NCBI GenBank assembly: GCA_964490145.1
Contig: CAZBBS010000082.1
Coordinates: 1-11,930 of the forward strand
Direction of reading: 5' to 3'
Length of the DNA: 11,930 bases
From: Eutrophocola sp964490145
Lineage (GTDB): Bacteria; Pseudomonadota; Gammaproteobacteria; Pseudomonadales; Pseudohongiellaceae
Positions 1-6,486 of this stretch are shown piece after piece. The translations under genes were made by a program, and so were the position numbers. Every line of letters begins with the position of its first letter. Within the stretch, counting starts at the first letter, position 1. Below the pieces are notes generated by a model. It was not told where the DNA came from, made no database searches, and worked only from the letters and a program-made list of their open reading frames with translations.

Positions 1-12
1 CGATCATCGTCC

Positions 13-54
13 CTGCCTCCTGCCTCCTGCCTCCTGCCTCCTGCCTCCTGCCTC
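13..54. repeat. Six-unit perfect heptamer tandem repeat (CTGCCTC)6
   Basis: Six exact, contiguous copies of CTGCCTC (GAGGCAG on the minus strand) occupy this stretch, beginning two bases beyond the emrB-like stop codon. The array is outside coding sequence. The same heptamer appears as shorter, partly degenerate arrays at 4452-4465 and 7946-7973. It has no U-tract and is not a terminator. Perfect identity between units suggests recent slippage and possible copy-number variation between strains (inference). Confidence 0.95.
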
Positions 55-67
55 TTCTAGGAGGCAG
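48..67. repeat. Inverted heptamer hairpin across the emrB-like stop codon
   Basis: The last array unit CTGCCTC (48-54) is followed by six bases holding the stop codon and then by GAGGCAG (61-67), its exact reverse complement, inside the final codons of the pump gene. The result is a 7-bp stem with a 6-base loop. No T-run follows on either strand, so it is not a classical intrinsic terminator, though it could stall RNA polymerase or protect the operon's 3' end (inference). Confidence 0.7.
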
Positions 68-1568
68 CCTGCTTTTTCGGCGAGCGCAGGAGCAGCAGCA
101 GGGGCACGCAGGCCAGCACCACGAACATCATGAACTTGAAGTCGTTGATATAGGCGATGTTGGCTGACTGGCGGGTGATTTCCCCATTCATCATGGCGGC
201 GACGCCTGACAGGTTGTGGCGGACGCTTTCAGGGACCTGGTGCAGGGGAAGTCCCAGGCGGGTGTCGGTAATGTATTCGGTGAGGTAGGCGTGGTTGATC
301 TGCATGTTGCGGGTGAGCAGGACCATGACGATGGAAACCCCGACGCTGCTGCCGATATTGCGCACAAGGCTGAACAGGCCGGCAGCCTCATCCCGGTAAC
401 GGGGATCCAGGGTGGTATAGGCCAGCGTGCTCAGCGGCATGAAGGTAAAGCCCAGGCCAATACCCTGGGCGACACCGGTCCAGGCCAGAATATTCTGGGG
501 GACAAACAGGGTGAATGAGGTCATCTCATAAAGTGACAGGGTGATCATGCCCAGGCCGAATAACACCAGGATGCGGGCATCAATCTTCCCGCCAACCCGG
601 CCCGTGATCATCATGGCAAACATCACTCCGGCTCCGCGCGGGGCCATGATCATGCCCGTTTCGATAACCGGATAACCCATCAGGTTCTGCATGTAGGGGG
701 GAAGCAGGGCCATGGACGCCAGCAGAATAATCCCCACCAGAAAGATGAAAAACAGGCTGGTGACAAAATTGCGGTCCTTGAACAGGCCGGGGCTGAGAAA
801 GGGGTTGTCTGTTTGTATGGTGTGAACCAGATACATCCACAGTGAGGCGCCGGCCAGTGCGCAATACAGCAGGATTTCCCGCGACTCGAACCAGTCTTTC
901 TCCTGACCACGATCCAGCAGCAGCTGCAGACTGCCAATCAACAGGCTGAGCATGAAAAAACCAAAGGCATCAAAACGGCGATCCTTGCGCTCGGATTCCG
1001 GCATGAACATGACGATGCCGATCAGGGCCAGAATGCCCACGGGCAGATTGATATAGAAGACCCAGCGCCAGCTGTAGTTTTCCGTCAGCCAGCCGCCCAG
1101 CGTGGGGCCCAGGATAGGGCCGATCATCACGCCCATGCCCCACAGGGCCATGGCCTGGCCGTATTTTTCGCGGGGATTGATGTCAAGCAGGGTGGATTGC
1201 GACAGGGGGATCAGGGCGGCACCGCTGATGCCCTGGATGATCCGGAACACGACCATCTGTTCAATGGAGTTGGCAGCGCCGCAGAGTATGGAGCCGATAA
1301 TGAAGCCTGCCACGGATACCACGAAGATTTTCTTGCGTCCGTAATGCCCGCTGAGCCAGCCAACCGGCAGGGTCATGATGGCGGAGGCAATAATATAGGA
1401 GGTAAGCACCCAGGCCACCTGATTCTGGGATGCGGACAGCGAACCCTGCATATGGGGCAGGGCCACATTGGCGATGGTGGTATCCAGTACCTGGATGATG
1501 GTCGCCAGCATGATGGAGATGGTGACCAGGCCGCGGTAGGGAACCACTTTGGGGGCTTCAGGACTCAC
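57..1568 (-). CDS. emrB: EmrB/QacA-type DHA2 family MFS multidrug efflux pump
   Basis: A 503-residue inner-membrane drug:proton antiporter of the 14-TM DHA2 family. What is seen: the family motif LDTTIANVALP at residues 28-38 in TM1, motif A (GWLSGHYGRKK, 70-80) in the TM2-TM3 loop, and motif C (GPILGPTLGGW, 150-160) followed by WRWVFYINLPVG (167-178), all diagnostic of the EmrB subgroup. The length matches E. coli EmrB at about 510. The start is GTG; it is kept because the next ATG, at residue 20, lies inside TM1. The Shine-Dalgarno is poor, and translation may depend on the adaptor gene ending 30 bases upstream. In known systems EmrB works with EmrA and a TolC-type outer-membrane channel to export hydrophobic compounds; no such channel gene is present here. 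The substrate cannot be read from the sequence. Confidence 0.93.
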   Translation of the reverse strand: MSPEAPKVVPYRGLVTISIMLATIIQVLDTTIANVALPHMQGSLSASQNQVAWVLTSYIIASAIMTLPVGWLSGHYGRKKIFVVSVAGFIIGSILCGAANSIEQMVVFRIIQGISGAALIPLSQSTLLDINPREKYGQAMALWGMGVMIGPILGPTLGGWLTENYSWRWVFYINLPVGILALIGIVMFMPESERKDRRFDAFGFFMLSLLIGSLQLLLDRGQEKDWFESREILLYCALAGASLWMYLVHTIQTDNPFLSPGLFKDRNFVTSLFFIFLVGIILLASMALLPPYMQNLMGYPVIETGMIMAPRGAGVMFAMMITGRVGGKIDARILVLFGLGMITLSLYEMTSFTLFVPQNILAWTGVAQGIGLGFTFMPLSTLAYTTLDPRYRDEAAGLFSLVRNIGSSVGVSIVMVLLTRNMQINHAYLTEYITDTRLGLPLHQVPESVRHNLSGVAAMMNGEITRQSANIAYINDFKFMMFVVLACVPLLLLLRSPKKQAAS

Positions 1569-1598
1569 AGGAATTTACCGGTTTCCGGGGTATCTGGA

Positions 1599-2624
1599 CT
1601 ACAGCCAGGGCAGGGTGCGCTCATGGCCGGTATCAATGCTGACCTCAGCGCTCATGCCCGCAGAGAGTGCCGGCATTCCGGTATAGTCCGTCAGTTCAAT
1701 GTCCAGGCTGATACGCTGCACAACCTTAACCCAGTTTCCTGAAGAGTTCTGGGCCGGCAGCAAGGCAAATTCGGCACCGGTTGCCGGGGTGATGCTGGTC
1801 ACCTTGCCGTGCCAGGGGTGTTCCGGGTAGGCATCGACCAGGACGTCCACCGGCTGTCCGACCTTCACATAGGTCAGATCCGTTTCCTTGTAGTTGGCCT
1901 CAATCCAGAGATGGCTGTCGTCGATCACATTCAGCAGGGGTGTGCCCATAATGATGTTTTCACCCAGCAGGGCGGAAACATTGACGGCAATACCGTCCAC
2001 CGGGGATTTGATTTCGGTATAGCTTAAATCCAGTTGCGCCTTTTCCAGTTCCGCCTGTGCCTGTTTGTACTGGGGATGCTGCTCGGTAGGCAGGTCGGGA
2101 TCAATCAGTTTTGCCCGAGCGACGACCAGGTCCTGTTCCTTTTGTCTCAGGGTGTTCTGGCTGTGCTGGTAGGCCAGCAGGGCAGCATCGTACTGGGCAT
2201 CGGAGATGGTTTTGCGCTCAAGCTGCTGCTTTGCTCGCTGCAGTTCTCGCTCCTGGAAGGCAACATCAATCCTGGCGCGGTCGATTTCGATTTTGGTGGA
2301 GTTGTAGTCCACCTTCTGGCTTTCGATATCGCGACGGATATTGGCTATGGCGGCTTCGGCCCGGGCCATGGCAATCAGGTGGGGATCCCGGGCCAGACGG
2401 TACAGGACCTGACCCTTTGTGACCCGCTGGTTGTCATCAATATGGACTTCTACCACCTTGCCGGAAATCTCACTGCTGATCGAGGTGATGTCCGCCTTGA
2501 TGTAGGCATTGTCGGTGGTTGCCATGCGGCCACCCTGCAGATATACATAGGCGCTGATGCCGGCAATGACGACAGGGCCAAGCAATAGAATAAGAATCTT
2601 GCGGAGTATTTTTAACACGTTCAT
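1599..2624 (-). CDS. emrA: EmrA/HlyD-family periplasmic adaptor of the efflux pump
   Basis: A 341-residue membrane-fusion protein. It has one N-terminal membrane anchor (about residues 9-29), then the family signature TTDNAYIKAD (36-45), the first half of a lipoyl hairpin (about 46-80), a long alpha-helical coiled-coil hairpin rich in Glu, Gln and Arg (about 82-200), and the second lipoyl half (SYTEIKSPVDGIAV, 201-214). A beta-barrel region follows, with LPAQNSSGNWVKVVQRI (289-305), which is typical of EmrA and marks this subgroup. The adaptor links the inner-membrane pump to an outer-membrane channel. Its ATG overlaps the regulator's stop as ATGA, so translation is coupled. The Shine-Dalgarno AGGAAG lies five bases upstream, still inside the regulator gene. 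A single heptamer GAGGCAG overlaps that site by chance or otherwise. Confidence 0.93.
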   Translation of the reverse strand: MNVLKILRKILILLLGPVVIAGISAYVYLQGGRMATTDNAYIKADITSISSEISGKVVEVHIDDNQRVTKGQVLYRLARDPHLIAMARAEAAIANIRRDIESQKVDYNSTKIEIDRARIDVAFQERELQRAKQQLERKTISDAQYDAALLAYQHSQNTLRQKEQDLVVARAKLIDPDLPTEQHPQYKQAQAELEKAQLDLSYTEIKSPVDGIAVNVSALLGENIIMGTPLLNVIDDSHLWIEANYKETDLTYVKVGQPVDVLVDAYPEHPWHGKVTSITPATGAEFALLPAQNSSGNWVKVVQRISLDIELTDYTGMPALSAGMSAEVSIDTGHERTLPWL

Positions 2625-3076
2625 GGGGACTTCCTGCCTCCCTGGGGCGATTGCCCAAGGTTACTGCGAATGTTGAAGAGGATGGACATGAACTGCTCCA
2701 GGTCCTGTTCACTGATGCCCTGAAGGGCCTTCTTGCGAACCTGTTTGCCGACATTTTTCAGGGAGCGGATCATGGGTTTGGCTTTTTCGGTCAGGTGCAG
2801 ACGTTTGGCGCGACGATCCGCAGCATCATCCTTGCGGGTTATCCACCCATCCTGTTCGAGCCGGTCAAGATGTCTTGCCAGTGTGATGGGCTTGATATCC
2901 ATTGCCAATGCCAAATCCTTTTGCTGTACGCCCTGGTTGCGCTGCAGGTGAGCGAGTACCGACCACTGTGCACGGGTCAATCCCAGGTCTTGGGCCTGCC
3001 GGTCAAATTCCCAGCGCAATAGCCTGGTGACATCATGAATGATGAAGCCAAAGCTGTTGTCGAGTTCAGTATCCAT
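2621..3076 (-). CDS. MarR/SlyA-type transcriptional regulator of the efflux operon
   Basis: A 151-residue winged-helix regulator, first gene of the operon. The N-terminal dimerisation helix (DNSFGFIIHDVTRLLRWEFD, 6-25) is SlyA-like. The winged HTH spans about 32-98: LTRAQWSVLAHLQ, a recognition helix near IKPITLARHLDRLEQDGWI (61-79), and the wing DDAADRRAKRLHLTEKA (83-99). A C-terminal dimerisation helix follows. I chose the ATG at 3076 because the open frame extending to 3232 runs through the operon's own promoter, and MarR homologues begin at this point. MarR proteins usually repress their own operon and release DNA on binding a phenolic or hydrophobic ligand. The operator-like repeat over the promoter supports this here (inference). 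No good Shine-Dalgarno is visible. The last four bases overlap emrA. Confidence 0.9.
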   Translation of the reverse strand: MDTELDNSFGFIIHDVTRLLRWEFDRQAQDLGLTRAQWSVLAHLQRNQGVQQKDLALAMDIKPITLARHLDRLEQDGWITRKDDAADRRAKRLHLTEKAKPMIRSLKNVGKQVRKKALQGISEQDLEQFMSILFNIRSNLGQSPQGGRKSP

Positions 3077-3082
3077 AGGGCG

Positions 3083-3105
3083 GCTTATTATAAGCTTGCT
3101 TATTA
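3083..3105. promoter_or_regulatory. Candidate MarR operator over the efflux-operon promoter
   Basis: Reading the minus strand, ATAAGC-AA-GCTTAT (3103-3090) is a perfect 6-bp inverted repeat with a 2-base spacer. It covers part of the promoter spacer and the first bases of the -10 box. The same stretch holds two direct copies of GCTTATTA on the plus strand (3083-3090 and 3098-3105), 15 bases apart. MarR/SlyA dimers are known to bind AT-rich imperfect palindromes. Repressor occupancy here would block RNA polymerase. This is an inference from position and symmetry, not from a known consensus. Confidence 0.5.
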
Positions 3106-3114
3106 ATTTGACAA
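3087..3114 (-). promoter_or_regulatory. Sigma-70 promoter of the marR-emrAB operon
   Basis: On the minus strand, TTGTCA (3114-3109, one mismatch to the -35 consensus) and a perfect TATAAT (3092-3087) are separated by 16 bases. Transcription would begin near 3080, only a few bases before the ATG at 3076, so the message would be leaderless or nearly so. That agrees with the missing Shine-Dalgarno. Confidence 0.75.
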
Positions 3115-3137
3115 GGCTGGCGTCCGGTAATTTGGAT
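3108..3137 (+). promoter_or_regulatory. Possible divergent promoter toward the DUF465 gene
   Basis: A perfect TTGACA (3108-3113) overlaps the minus-strand -35 box. Eighteen bases downstream is TTGGAT (3132-3137), a poor -10 with three matches. If used, the transcript would have a leader of about 180 bases containing the hairpin at 3149-3171. The -10 is weak, so the gene could have another promoter nearer to it; I see no better one. Confidence 0.25.
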
Positions 3138-3148
3138 AAATAGTGAAA

Positions 3149-3171
3149 TGCCACCCGGTCCCGGGATGGCA
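3149..3171. repeat. Hairpin in the divergent intergenic region
   Basis: TGCCACCCG and CGGG(A)TGGCA form a nine-pair, GC-rich stem with one bulged A and a four-base loop (GTCC). It lies between the regulator and the DUF465 gene and has no adjacent T-run, so it is not a terminator. Its role is unknown. The rest of the gap from 3077 to 3327 holds only the promoter and operator sites and the ribosome-binding site of the next gene. Confidence 0.5.
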
Positions 3172-3327
3172 GGATCAGATTTCTGGGGAGATTCAGTAGG
3201 TCTGGTAAAATTAAGCGTGAACGAAATGGCATTTGCGGATACTATTTTTCCATCGGCATGACGTACATCAATAGCCTATACAGGGCAGGTGTTACGATAA
3301 ATCGAAACTTACTTCAGAGGACAGTCC

Positions 3328-3564
3328 ATGACAGTTGAACATCACGATTTGCACCACGAATTTCCGGAACTTAATGACAAAATTCATGACATGAAGATGA
3401 ATAACAATCATTTCAAGAGGTTGTTTGACGAGTACCATGAGTTAACCATTGAAATTGAGAAAATGGAAAACGAAGTGACTCCGGTCACTACCCAGGTGGA
3501 AGAAGAGGCCAAGTTGCGCCGCCTTCACCTGAAAGATGAGCTGTACAAGATGCTCACGGCCTGA
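3328..3564 (+). CDS. YdcH-like DUF465 small protein
   Basis: A 78-residue, highly charged, alpha-helical protein matching the DUF465/YdcH family in length (E. coli YdcH has about 74 residues) and pattern: FPELNDKIHDMK near residues 12-23, NNHFKRLFDEYHELTIEIEKME (26-47), and the family's closing RLHLKDELYKML (65-76). It is predicted to form a helical hairpin or coiled coil, with no signal peptide or membrane segment, so it is probably cytoplasmic. The family's function is not established. The start has a good Shine-Dalgarno, AGAGGA, at 3316-3321 with a 6-base spacer. The gene stands alone, divergent from the efflux operon and convergent with mtfA, and ends at a strong terminator. Confidence 0.88.
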   Translation: MTVEHHDLHHEFPELNDKIHDMKMNNNHFKRLFDEYHELTIEIEKMENEVTPVTTQVEEEAKLRRLHLKDELYKMLTA

Positions 3565-3577
3565 GGCGAACGACATT

Positions 3578-3608
3578 AAAAAAAACCGGCGTTAAGCCGG
3601 TTTTTTTT
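3578..3608. terminator. Bidirectional intrinsic terminator between DUF465 gene and mtfA
   Basis: Eight A's, CCGGC, a GTTAA loop, GCCGG and eight T's form a perfectly symmetric hairpin with T-runs reading out on both strands. It sits 13 bases after the DUF465 stop and 10 bases from the mtfA stop, so it can end both convergent transcripts. Confidence 0.95.
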
Positions 3609-3618
3609 ATGCCTGCTG

Positions 3619-4428
3619 TCAGGCCCACCGTCCCGGATCAACGGCGTAGTAGGTCTTGAGGACCTCAAACAGTTCAGGATGCTTGGTCTGGAGTTGCTGG
3701 GGTTTTTCAAAAAAGGTTTCGGTGGCCACAGCAAAAAATTCGGCGGGGTTGGTGGCACCGTAATAATCCATGACGGCATGGTGGTGATGGGCAAAATCCT
3801 GGTTGAGCTGTTCGAATTCCCGGGACAATACCGAGGCCCAGGTGGCATAAGAGTTGGTATGTAAAAGAGGAGCGCCATTAGTGGAGCCTGACTCACTATC
3901 GAGCTGATGGGAAAACTCATGAAGCACCACGTTGTGTCCGTCGTGCAAATTGCGGACACCATATTCCACATCGTCCCAGGACAGGATCACCTTGCCAAAA
4001 TGCCAGGATTCACCGAGCAGACCGCGTTCCGCTGAGGAAACCGTTCCATCGGCATTGCGATGTTCATGGCTTGTTCTGAATGCATGGGGATACACCAGAA
4101 TATGCTTGAGGCGGGGATAGACACCGGTCTTGCGGTTCATAAGCAGCAGGCAGGCCTCGGTGGCAATGGTGATGCGAATGTCATCGTTGATTTCCAGCCC
4201 GCCGCAGCCATGAAACTGCTTGTCTGTGACGAACAGGCGAATGTTGTCCCTGAGCTGCTGTTGCTCTCCCGCACTGAGTTTGGGAAAAAATGGCAGGCGG
4301 CGTTCCACGATGGTTTGCCATTCCGGTGGAAAGGGCCTGGCCAGGATCAACCGCTTTCGCCAGCGGGGGGCGAAGATGCCTGCAAGTATCACAATCAGGA
4401 TCAGGAACAGGATAAACAATTCGGTCAT
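3619..4428 (-). CDS. mtfA: MtfA-type zinc metallopeptidase (M90 family)
   Basis: A 269-residue protein close to the E. coli MtfA length of about 265. The zincin motif HEFSH is at residues 170-174, followed by QLDSESG; a likely third zinc ligand is Glu230 in NPAEFFAVATE. E. coli MtfA binds the glucose repressor Mlc and has aminopeptidase-like activity; whether an Mlc partner exists here is unknown. Residues 1-20 form a hydrophobic segment followed by RWRKR, so this form looks anchored in the inner membrane with the catalytic part on the cytoplasmic side (inference from positive charges after the segment). A run of four His at 214-217 is unusual but follows no known motif. The gene begins 39 bases after uup ends, suggesting cotranscription. 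The local Shine-Dalgarno is weak. Confidence 0.9.
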   Translation of the reverse strand: MTELFILFLILIVILAGIFAPRWRKRLILARPFPPEWQTIVERRLPFFPKLSAGEQQQLRDNIRLFVTDKQFHGCGGLEINDDIRITIATEACLLLMNRKTGVYPRLKHILVYPHAFRTSHEHRNADGTVSSAERGLLGESWHFGKVILSWDDVEYGVRNLHDGHNVVLHEFSHQLDSESGSTNGAPLLHTNSYATWASVLSREFEQLNQDFAHHHHAVMDYYGATNPAEFFAVATETFFEKPQQLQTKHPELFEVLKTYYAVDPGRWA

Positions 4429-4451
4429 GATGTGTATTGCACCAGAGGTAA

Positions 4452-4465
4452 CTGCCTCCTGCCCC
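4452..4465. repeat. Two-unit heptamer repeat in the uup-mtfA gap
   Basis: CTGCCTC followed directly by CTGCCCC is a short, partly degenerate copy of the array at 13-54. It fills much of the 39-base gap between the uup stop and the mtfA start, about 24 bases ahead of that start codon. It could be chance alone, but agrees in sequence and non-coding location with the other arrays. Confidence 0.6.
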
Positions 4466-4467
4466 CG

Positions 4468-6357
4468 CTACTGCTGGCTCTGCTCTATCTCTTCCCAGCG
4501 TGCGTATAAACCTTCGAGGGCTTCCTGGGCCTTGGTAATGTCATCCATGGTCTTGTTCACGGTTACCTGGTCCTTGCTGTAAAAGGCAGGATCAGAAATT
4601 TTCTTTTCAAGTTCAGCCAGGTGGTTTTCGGCTTCTTCAATTTTGCCGGGTAATTGATCAAGTTCCCGTTGCACCTTGTAAGACAGTTTATTGGATTTGT
4701 CGGGTTGTTGTTTCTGGGGTTTAGGCTGGCGTTCGATGGCTTTCTTTTCTGAGATATCAGAGGTTGCAAATTTGCCGCCATGGCTGACCCAATCCTGGTA
4801 GCCGCCAACATAGTGATTCACTTCGCCATTGCCTTCGAACACGATGGAACTGGTAACCACGTTATCCAGGAACTCGCGGTCGTGACTAACCAGCAGCAGC
4901 GTGCCTTCAAATTCCACCAGGATGGATTCCAGCAATTCCAGGGTTTCCATGTCCAGGTCGTTGGTGGGTTCATCGAGTACCAGTACGTTGGCAGGTTTGG
5001 AAAACAGCCGGGCCAGGATCAGCCGGTTCTGTTCCCCGCCTGACAGGGATTTCACCGGCTGGCGAATGCGGTCTGCGGTAAACAAAAAATCCTGCAGATA
5101 ACTGATGGTGTGCACATCGCGGCCATTGATAGTGACGTAATCGCTGCCTTCAGCGAGGTTGTCCTGCACGGATTTTTCCGGATCAAGCTGTTCGCGCAAC
5201 TGATCGAAATAGGCGATATCGATTTTAGTACCCAGCTTGATCTTGCCCTGGTCTGGCTGGATTTTACCCAGCAGGATTTTAAGCAGGGTAGTCTTGCCGA
5301 CGCCGTTGGGCCCGATCAGGCCGATGTGATCACCGCGCATGATGGTGATGGAGAAATCGTTGACCAGGGTGTTGCCGTCATAACCATGGTGAAGGTTTTC
5401 GGCTTCCACTACGATTTTTCCTGACAACTCGCTGCGATTGATATTCATGCGGGCATTGCCCTGCACACTGAGGCGGGCCTGGTATTCCTCGCGCATTTTT
5501 TTCAGGGCCCGGACTCGCCCTTCATTACGGGTGCGGCGAGCCTTGATGCCCTGACGGATCCAGACTTCCTCTTTGGCCAGTTTTTTATCGAACTCGGCAT
5601 TCATTTTTGATTCGGCGGCCAGTTGCTGCTCCCGGTGTCGCAGGAAACCGTGATAGTCATGCTGCCAGTAAATGAGCTTGCCGCGGTCCAGTTCCATGAT
5701 GCGGTTGGCAGTGCGCTGTAAGAAAGCCCGGTCATGGGTGATCAGTACGATGGCGCCACGAAAATCCGTCAGCAGTTTCTCCAGCCACTCGATAGCGGGA
5801 ATATCCAGATGGTTGGTGGGTTCGTCCAGGAGCAGAATGTCCGGCCCGGTGACCAGTGCCCTGGCCAGGGCAACCCGGCGACGCCAGCCGCCGGAAAGGG
5901 ATGCCATGGTTGAATCTGCAGGCAGTTCCAGCTGACTGATCACGGTTTCCACCTTGTTCTGTATTTTCCACCCATCGCATGCGTCAATTTGCTGCTGCAA
6001 GCGGGATAGCTGGTTCATGTCCGGGCTGGTACTGCTTTCCACGGTCAGCTGGTGATAGTCGCTGAGCAGCTGGCCAATATCGTCCAGGCCGCCTGACACA
6101 TACTGGTAAACGGTGTCCTGTGTTTGTGCCGGCAGCTCCTGGTCAAGATAGGCAACCTTCGAGCCGGGCTGCAGCCAGCGCTCGCCGCTGTCGGGCTTGT
6201 GTTCGGCATTGATGATTTTCAGCAGGGAACTTTTACCCACACCGTTACGACCCAACAGGCCAATCTTGTCGCCGGCATCAATAGTCAGGGATTCACTGTC
6301 CAGCAGGACGTGAGTGCCGTAAGCCAGGTGGATGTTCTTGAGGGTAAGCAGAGGCAT
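4468..6357 (-). CDS. uup: Uup-type ABC-F ATPase
   Basis: A 629-residue soluble protein with two ABC domains in tandem and no membrane segment. NBD1 has Walker A GRNGVGKS (36-43), signature LSGGW (154-158), Walker B ILLLDEPTNHLD (174-185) and switch His208. NBD2 has GPNGVGKT (349-356), LSGGE (438-442), VLVLDEPTNDLD (458-469) and His492. The linker contains KEEVWIRQGIKARRTRNEGR (262-281), characteristic of Uup. After residue 550 a basic coiled-coil C-terminal domain begins (LSYKVQRELDQLPGKIEEAE), as in E. coli Uup, where it binds DNA. ABC-F proteins act on ribosomes; Uup loss in E. coli raises transposon precise excision. All catalytic residues are present. The ATG has no clear Shine-Dalgarno, and the 129-base gap from the MATE gene suggests its own promoter. 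mtfA follows, probably in the same operon. Confidence 0.95.
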   Translation of the reverse strand: MPLLTLKNIHLAYGTHVLLDSESLTIDAGDKIGLLGRNGVGKSSLLKIINAEHKPDSGERWLQPGSKVAYLDQELPAQTQDTVYQYVSGGLDDIGQLLSDYHQLTVESSTSPDMNQLSRLQQQIDACDGWKIQNKVETVISQLELPADSTMASLSGGWRRRVALARALVTGPDILLLDEPTNHLDIPAIEWLEKLLTDFRGAIVLITHDRAFLQRTANRIMELDRGKLIYWQHDYHGFLRHREQQLAAESKMNAEFDKKLAKEEVWIRQGIKARRTRNEGRVRALKKMREEYQARLSVQGNARMNINRSELSGKIVVEAENLHHGYDGNTLVNDFSITIMRGDHIGLIGPNGVGKTTLLKILLGKIQPDQGKIKLGTKIDIAYFDQLREQLDPEKSVQDNLAEGSDYVTINGRDVHTISYLQDFLFTADRIRQPVKSLSGGEQNRLILARLFSKPANVLVLDEPTNDLDMETLELLESILVEFEGTLLLVSHDREFLDNVVTSSIVFEGNGEVNHYVGGYQDWVSHGGKFATSDISEKKAIERQPKPQKQQPDKSNKLSYKVQRELDQLPGKIEEAENHLAELEKKISDPAFYSKDQVTVNKTMDDITKAQEALEGLYARWEEIEQSQQ

Positions 6358-6374
6358 GGGAAAATATATGAAAA

Positions 6375-6402
6375 AGTATATGTAAAGAAGCCGGATGGAA
6401 AA
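6375..6402 (-). promoter_or_regulatory. Possible promoter of uup-mtfA
   Basis: In the AT-rich stretch ahead of uup, the minus strand has TATACT (6380-6375) as a candidate -10, with a weak -35, TTTTCC (6402-6397), 16 bases upstream. The leader would be short. Nothing else is recognised in the gap 6358-6486, and I see no terminator for the MATE gene there. Confidence 0.3.
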
Positions 6403-6486
6403 TGTGCGGTGCTGAAATTTGCTGGCGCTATTCTAGACCCTGACCAGTGTTGGACGAAAGTGAAGGATTAGTACCACCGTCATTTT

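Noticed and set aside
13..54. CRISPR-like or terminator interpretation of the heptamer array
   Set aside because: Units are seven bases with no spacers, and there is no stem followed by a T-run; it is a simple tandem repeat.
214..217. His-rich run in MtfA (residue numbers) as a metal-transport motif
   Set aside because: Four His in a row within an otherwise standard MtfA sequence; no flanking pattern supports a separate metal site.
2034..2588. 184-codon plus-strand frame
   Set aside because: Antisense to emrA; no domain or ribosome-binding site.
3077..3232. N-terminal extension of the MarR-type regulator (open frame to 3232)
   Set aside because: It runs through the operon's own promoter and operator, has no family similarity, and MarR/SlyA homologues start at the Met at 3076.
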